Positions 6,181 to 7,183 of a stretch of 7,183 nucleotides of DNA are shown here, one piece after another; position 1 is the stretch's first letter; each line of letters starts with the position of its first letter. The stretch covers positions 1 through 7,183 of the forward strand of contig JADZCW010000162.1 in assembly GCA_020851395.1 (NCBI GenBank). Reading direction: 5' to 3'. The notes beneath the pieces are model-generated. The model was not told the origin of the DNA. It was given only the letters and a program-made list of their open reading frames with translations, and made no database searches. The DNA is from Phycisphaeraceae bacterium (GTDB lineage: Bacteria > Planctomycetota > Phycisphaerae > Phycisphaerales > Phycisphaeraceae). The translations under genes were made by a program, and so were the position numbers.

Positions 6181-6194
6181 GTTGACCCCCCCCC
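6147..6194. repeat. inverted-repeat cluster and C9 run at the right edge of the AT-rich island
   Basis: CCCTGTC (6147-6153) pairs with GACAGGG (6174-6180). The latter overlaps GGGG-TTGA-CCCC (6178-6189), which runs into nine C (6186-6194). Read on the minus strand, the hairpin GGGG-TCAA-CCCC is followed by TGTCTTTTATTATTT, which resembles a leftward intrinsic terminator. Equally it resembles the palindromic end of a REP-like or IS200-type remnant. No transposase is visible. Confidence 0.4.
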
Positions 6195-6578
6195 ATCCAT
6201 GTGATAATTTAAACCCATCGTTCGTGACGCACCTGCCGATGCCATTAGGTTCTTGGAGTCGGTAGAGGCCGATCGAGCGTGAGGGAATGGGTAGGGACGC
6301 AGTTTTTGTTCGCGGGATCGCCAGGGCGCTCGTCGCTGATTGGAGCACAGCGGAGTTCGCGAGCCCTCGGGTCACAGCTCACGGATTCAAATTCCTTGAG
6401 CAGGATCTCACGAACGGGGACAAGCAGGGGACCTGAACATAGCCACGATGCCCTTCTGCTGGCCTTGACGGCTGACCGTCACCCCTCTGATCAACCTCCC
6501 TCCGCGGCACAAACTTCGCCTCGTGGTCGACGTAGACCCCGAGCATTGGAGCAGTGGGATAAAGAACGCACCCTTTGC

Positions 6579-6583
6579 AGGAG
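6579..6583 (+). promoter_or_regulatory. ribosome binding site of the secreted-protein gene
   Basis: AGGAG lies 9 nt before the first of two adjacent ATG codons (6593 and 6596). It fits the first ATG better. This is the clearest Shine-Dalgarno in the window and suggests a well-translated gene. Confidence 0.75.
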
Positions 6584-6592
6584 AATTGAGAG

Positions 6593-7183
6593 ATGATGCA
6601 CAGCAATGTTTCGAAGTTCGCGATTGGCCTGGGCCTCGCCTTGGCCATCAGCGGCTCTGCCCTGGCGGGTACGACCGCGATCGGCGCCACCACCGACGGC
6701 GTCGGTCAGGAGCTTGAGAACAAGCTCGTCCAGGCCTACGGCGCGACCGGCTATGCCGGCAGCCTGGCCACCACCCTGACCCTGGACAACGGCATCAGCT
6801 TTGTCCGCGTCCAGGACACCGGCGGCACCACGCCCCTGAACATTGGCACCAGCTCGGCCGGTGGCCCCGGCGGCGCGGCTGACCCCGAGGACTCGACGTG
6901 GGCTGACGGCGTCGTCCGCGCCAACGTTGAGGTCAAGGTCGCTGGTTTCACCCACAAGGTCTTCGTTGACGCGGCCGACAACGGCACCAAGGACACCCTG
7001 CTCTTCGGCGGCATCGCCACCGTCGGCGCCTCCGAGAACGTCCTGCTTGGCCCGTCCTTCGGCTTCATCCTCGAGGCCCACAACATCGGCGACACCGCCA
7101 CCCGTGACTGGTCGACCAACGTCGCCAACAACGCCGACGGCAACGATCACGCGATCACCTTCGAGATCCTCGGCCTGGGCTAC
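6593..7183 (+). CDS. secreted protein with DUF4114-like region (3' end outside window)
   Basis: The frame is open for 197 codons to the right edge with no stop. The N-terminus is a clear Sec signal peptide: short polar start with K8, hydrophobic core FAIGLGLALAISGSALA (9-25), likely cleavage after A25. The mature part is rich in Gly, Ala, Thr and Asp and low in Cys and Lys, typical of exported structural or surface proteins. FGFILEA (156-162) and NADGNDHAITFEI (179-191) resemble the DUF4114 pattern 'FGF-x-L ... N-x-DG-x-DH', a domain often found in PEP-CTERM-sorted proteins. The sorting tail, if any, lies beyond the window. The codon pattern differs from its neighbours, with more GGT, GTT and CTG and more A. 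No homologue is recognised for residues 26-150. The start was chosen from the AGGAG spacing. Its function is unknown; a cell-surface or matrix role is a guess. Confidence 0.8.
   Translation, partial: MMHSNVSKFAIGLGLALAISGSALAGTTAIGATTDGVGQELENKLVQAYGATGYAGSLATTLTLDNGISFVRVQDTGGTTPLNIGTSSAGGPGGAADPEDSTWADGVVRANVEVKVAGFTHKVFVDAADNGTKDTLLFGGIATVGASENVLLGPSFGFILEAHNIGDTATRDWSTNVANNADGNDHAITFEILGLGY

Larger units (their letters stand above)
5699..6592. other. 894-nt divergent intergenic region with no recognisable gene
   Basis: It separates the leftward hydrolase gene from the rightward secreted-protein gene. 5761-6180 is mostly AT-rich. 6195-6592 has intermediate GC and contains short open frames on both strands, but none shows a domain, a ribosome binding site or codon usage like the neighbours. 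No tRNA, tmRNA, SRP RNA or known riboswitch pattern was recognised. A small hairpin TGACGG-CTGA-CCGTCA lies at 6466-6481. Promoters for both flanking genes must be here or nearby, but I cannot place -35/-10 boxes reliably. Confidence 0.7.

Noticed and set aside
6154..6375. 73-codon minus-strand frame at the edge of the AT-rich island
   Set aside because: It has no ribosome binding site and no recognisable domain, and it crosses the palindromes and the C9 run. Probably non-coding.
6380..6396. GGATTCAAATTCC resembling a tRNA T-arm
   Set aside because: The stem is only 3 bp, with no acceptor stem, anticodon arm or D-arm in range.
6279..6596. 105-codon plus-strand frame before the secreted-protein gene
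   Set aside because: It has no motif and ends inside the ribosome binding and start region of the real gene. Its Ser/Arg-rich composition is typical of random frames.
6491..7150. 219-codon minus-strand frame opposite the secreted-protein gene
   Set aside because: The plus strand has the signal peptide, ribosome binding site and family motifs. The antisense product is Gly/Ala/Val/Asp low complexity.

Overview
The window looks like a piece of a high-GC bacterial chromosome, most likely from Planctomycetota (Phycisphaerae or a relative). This rests on three things: the 'GICESHA' variant of the DXS active-site motif, the mix of a DUF4114-like secreted protein with metabolic genes, and the very C-rich plus strand. 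The lineage is an inference. I see no phage, plasmid, CRISPR, transposase or defence gene, and no clear new multi-gene system.

Layout. 1-1068 (+) is the C-terminal part of 1-deoxy-D-xylulose-5-phosphate synthase (dxs), cut by the left edge. A perfect 13-bp hairpin follows. 1187-2236 (+) is a short class I mannose-6-phosphate isomerase (manA), with a 9-bp hairpin starting at its stop codon. 2288-3685 (+) is one long frame for a calcium-binding beta-propeller protein (FG-GAP / PL11-lyase-like). It is broken by a single in-frame TAG at 2669-2671, and both parts look otherwise intact. It converges on two minus-strand genes, probably an operon: an M19 membrane-dipeptidase-type peptidase (4883-3732), preceded 20 nt upstream by an alpha/beta-hydrolase of the acetyl-esterase type (5698-4904).

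5699-6592 is an 894-nt divergent intergenic region. Most of 5761-6180 is an AT-rich island (about 37% GC by hand count, with a 25% GC core at 5941-6060), in sharp contrast to the flanking genes. From 6195 to the next gene the composition is intermediate and I can name no gene or RNA there. At 6593 a secreted protein begins, with a good ribosome binding site, a Sec signal peptide and a DUF4114-like end. It runs off the right edge and has no stop in the window.

How the genes relate. Isoprenoid precursor synthesis (dxs) and fructose-6-P/mannose-6-P interconversion (manA) are unlinked housekeeping steps. The propeller protein and the hydrolase suggest carbohydrate handling, and the M19 enzyme suggests small-peptide hydrolysis, but no single pathway joins them. 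The most useful observations are the in-frame amber codon, the recurring word CCCCCGGAAG (twice directly after stop codons), the strand-dependent wobble usage, a compositionally odd 20-residue stretch inside the M19 gene, and the AT-rich island.
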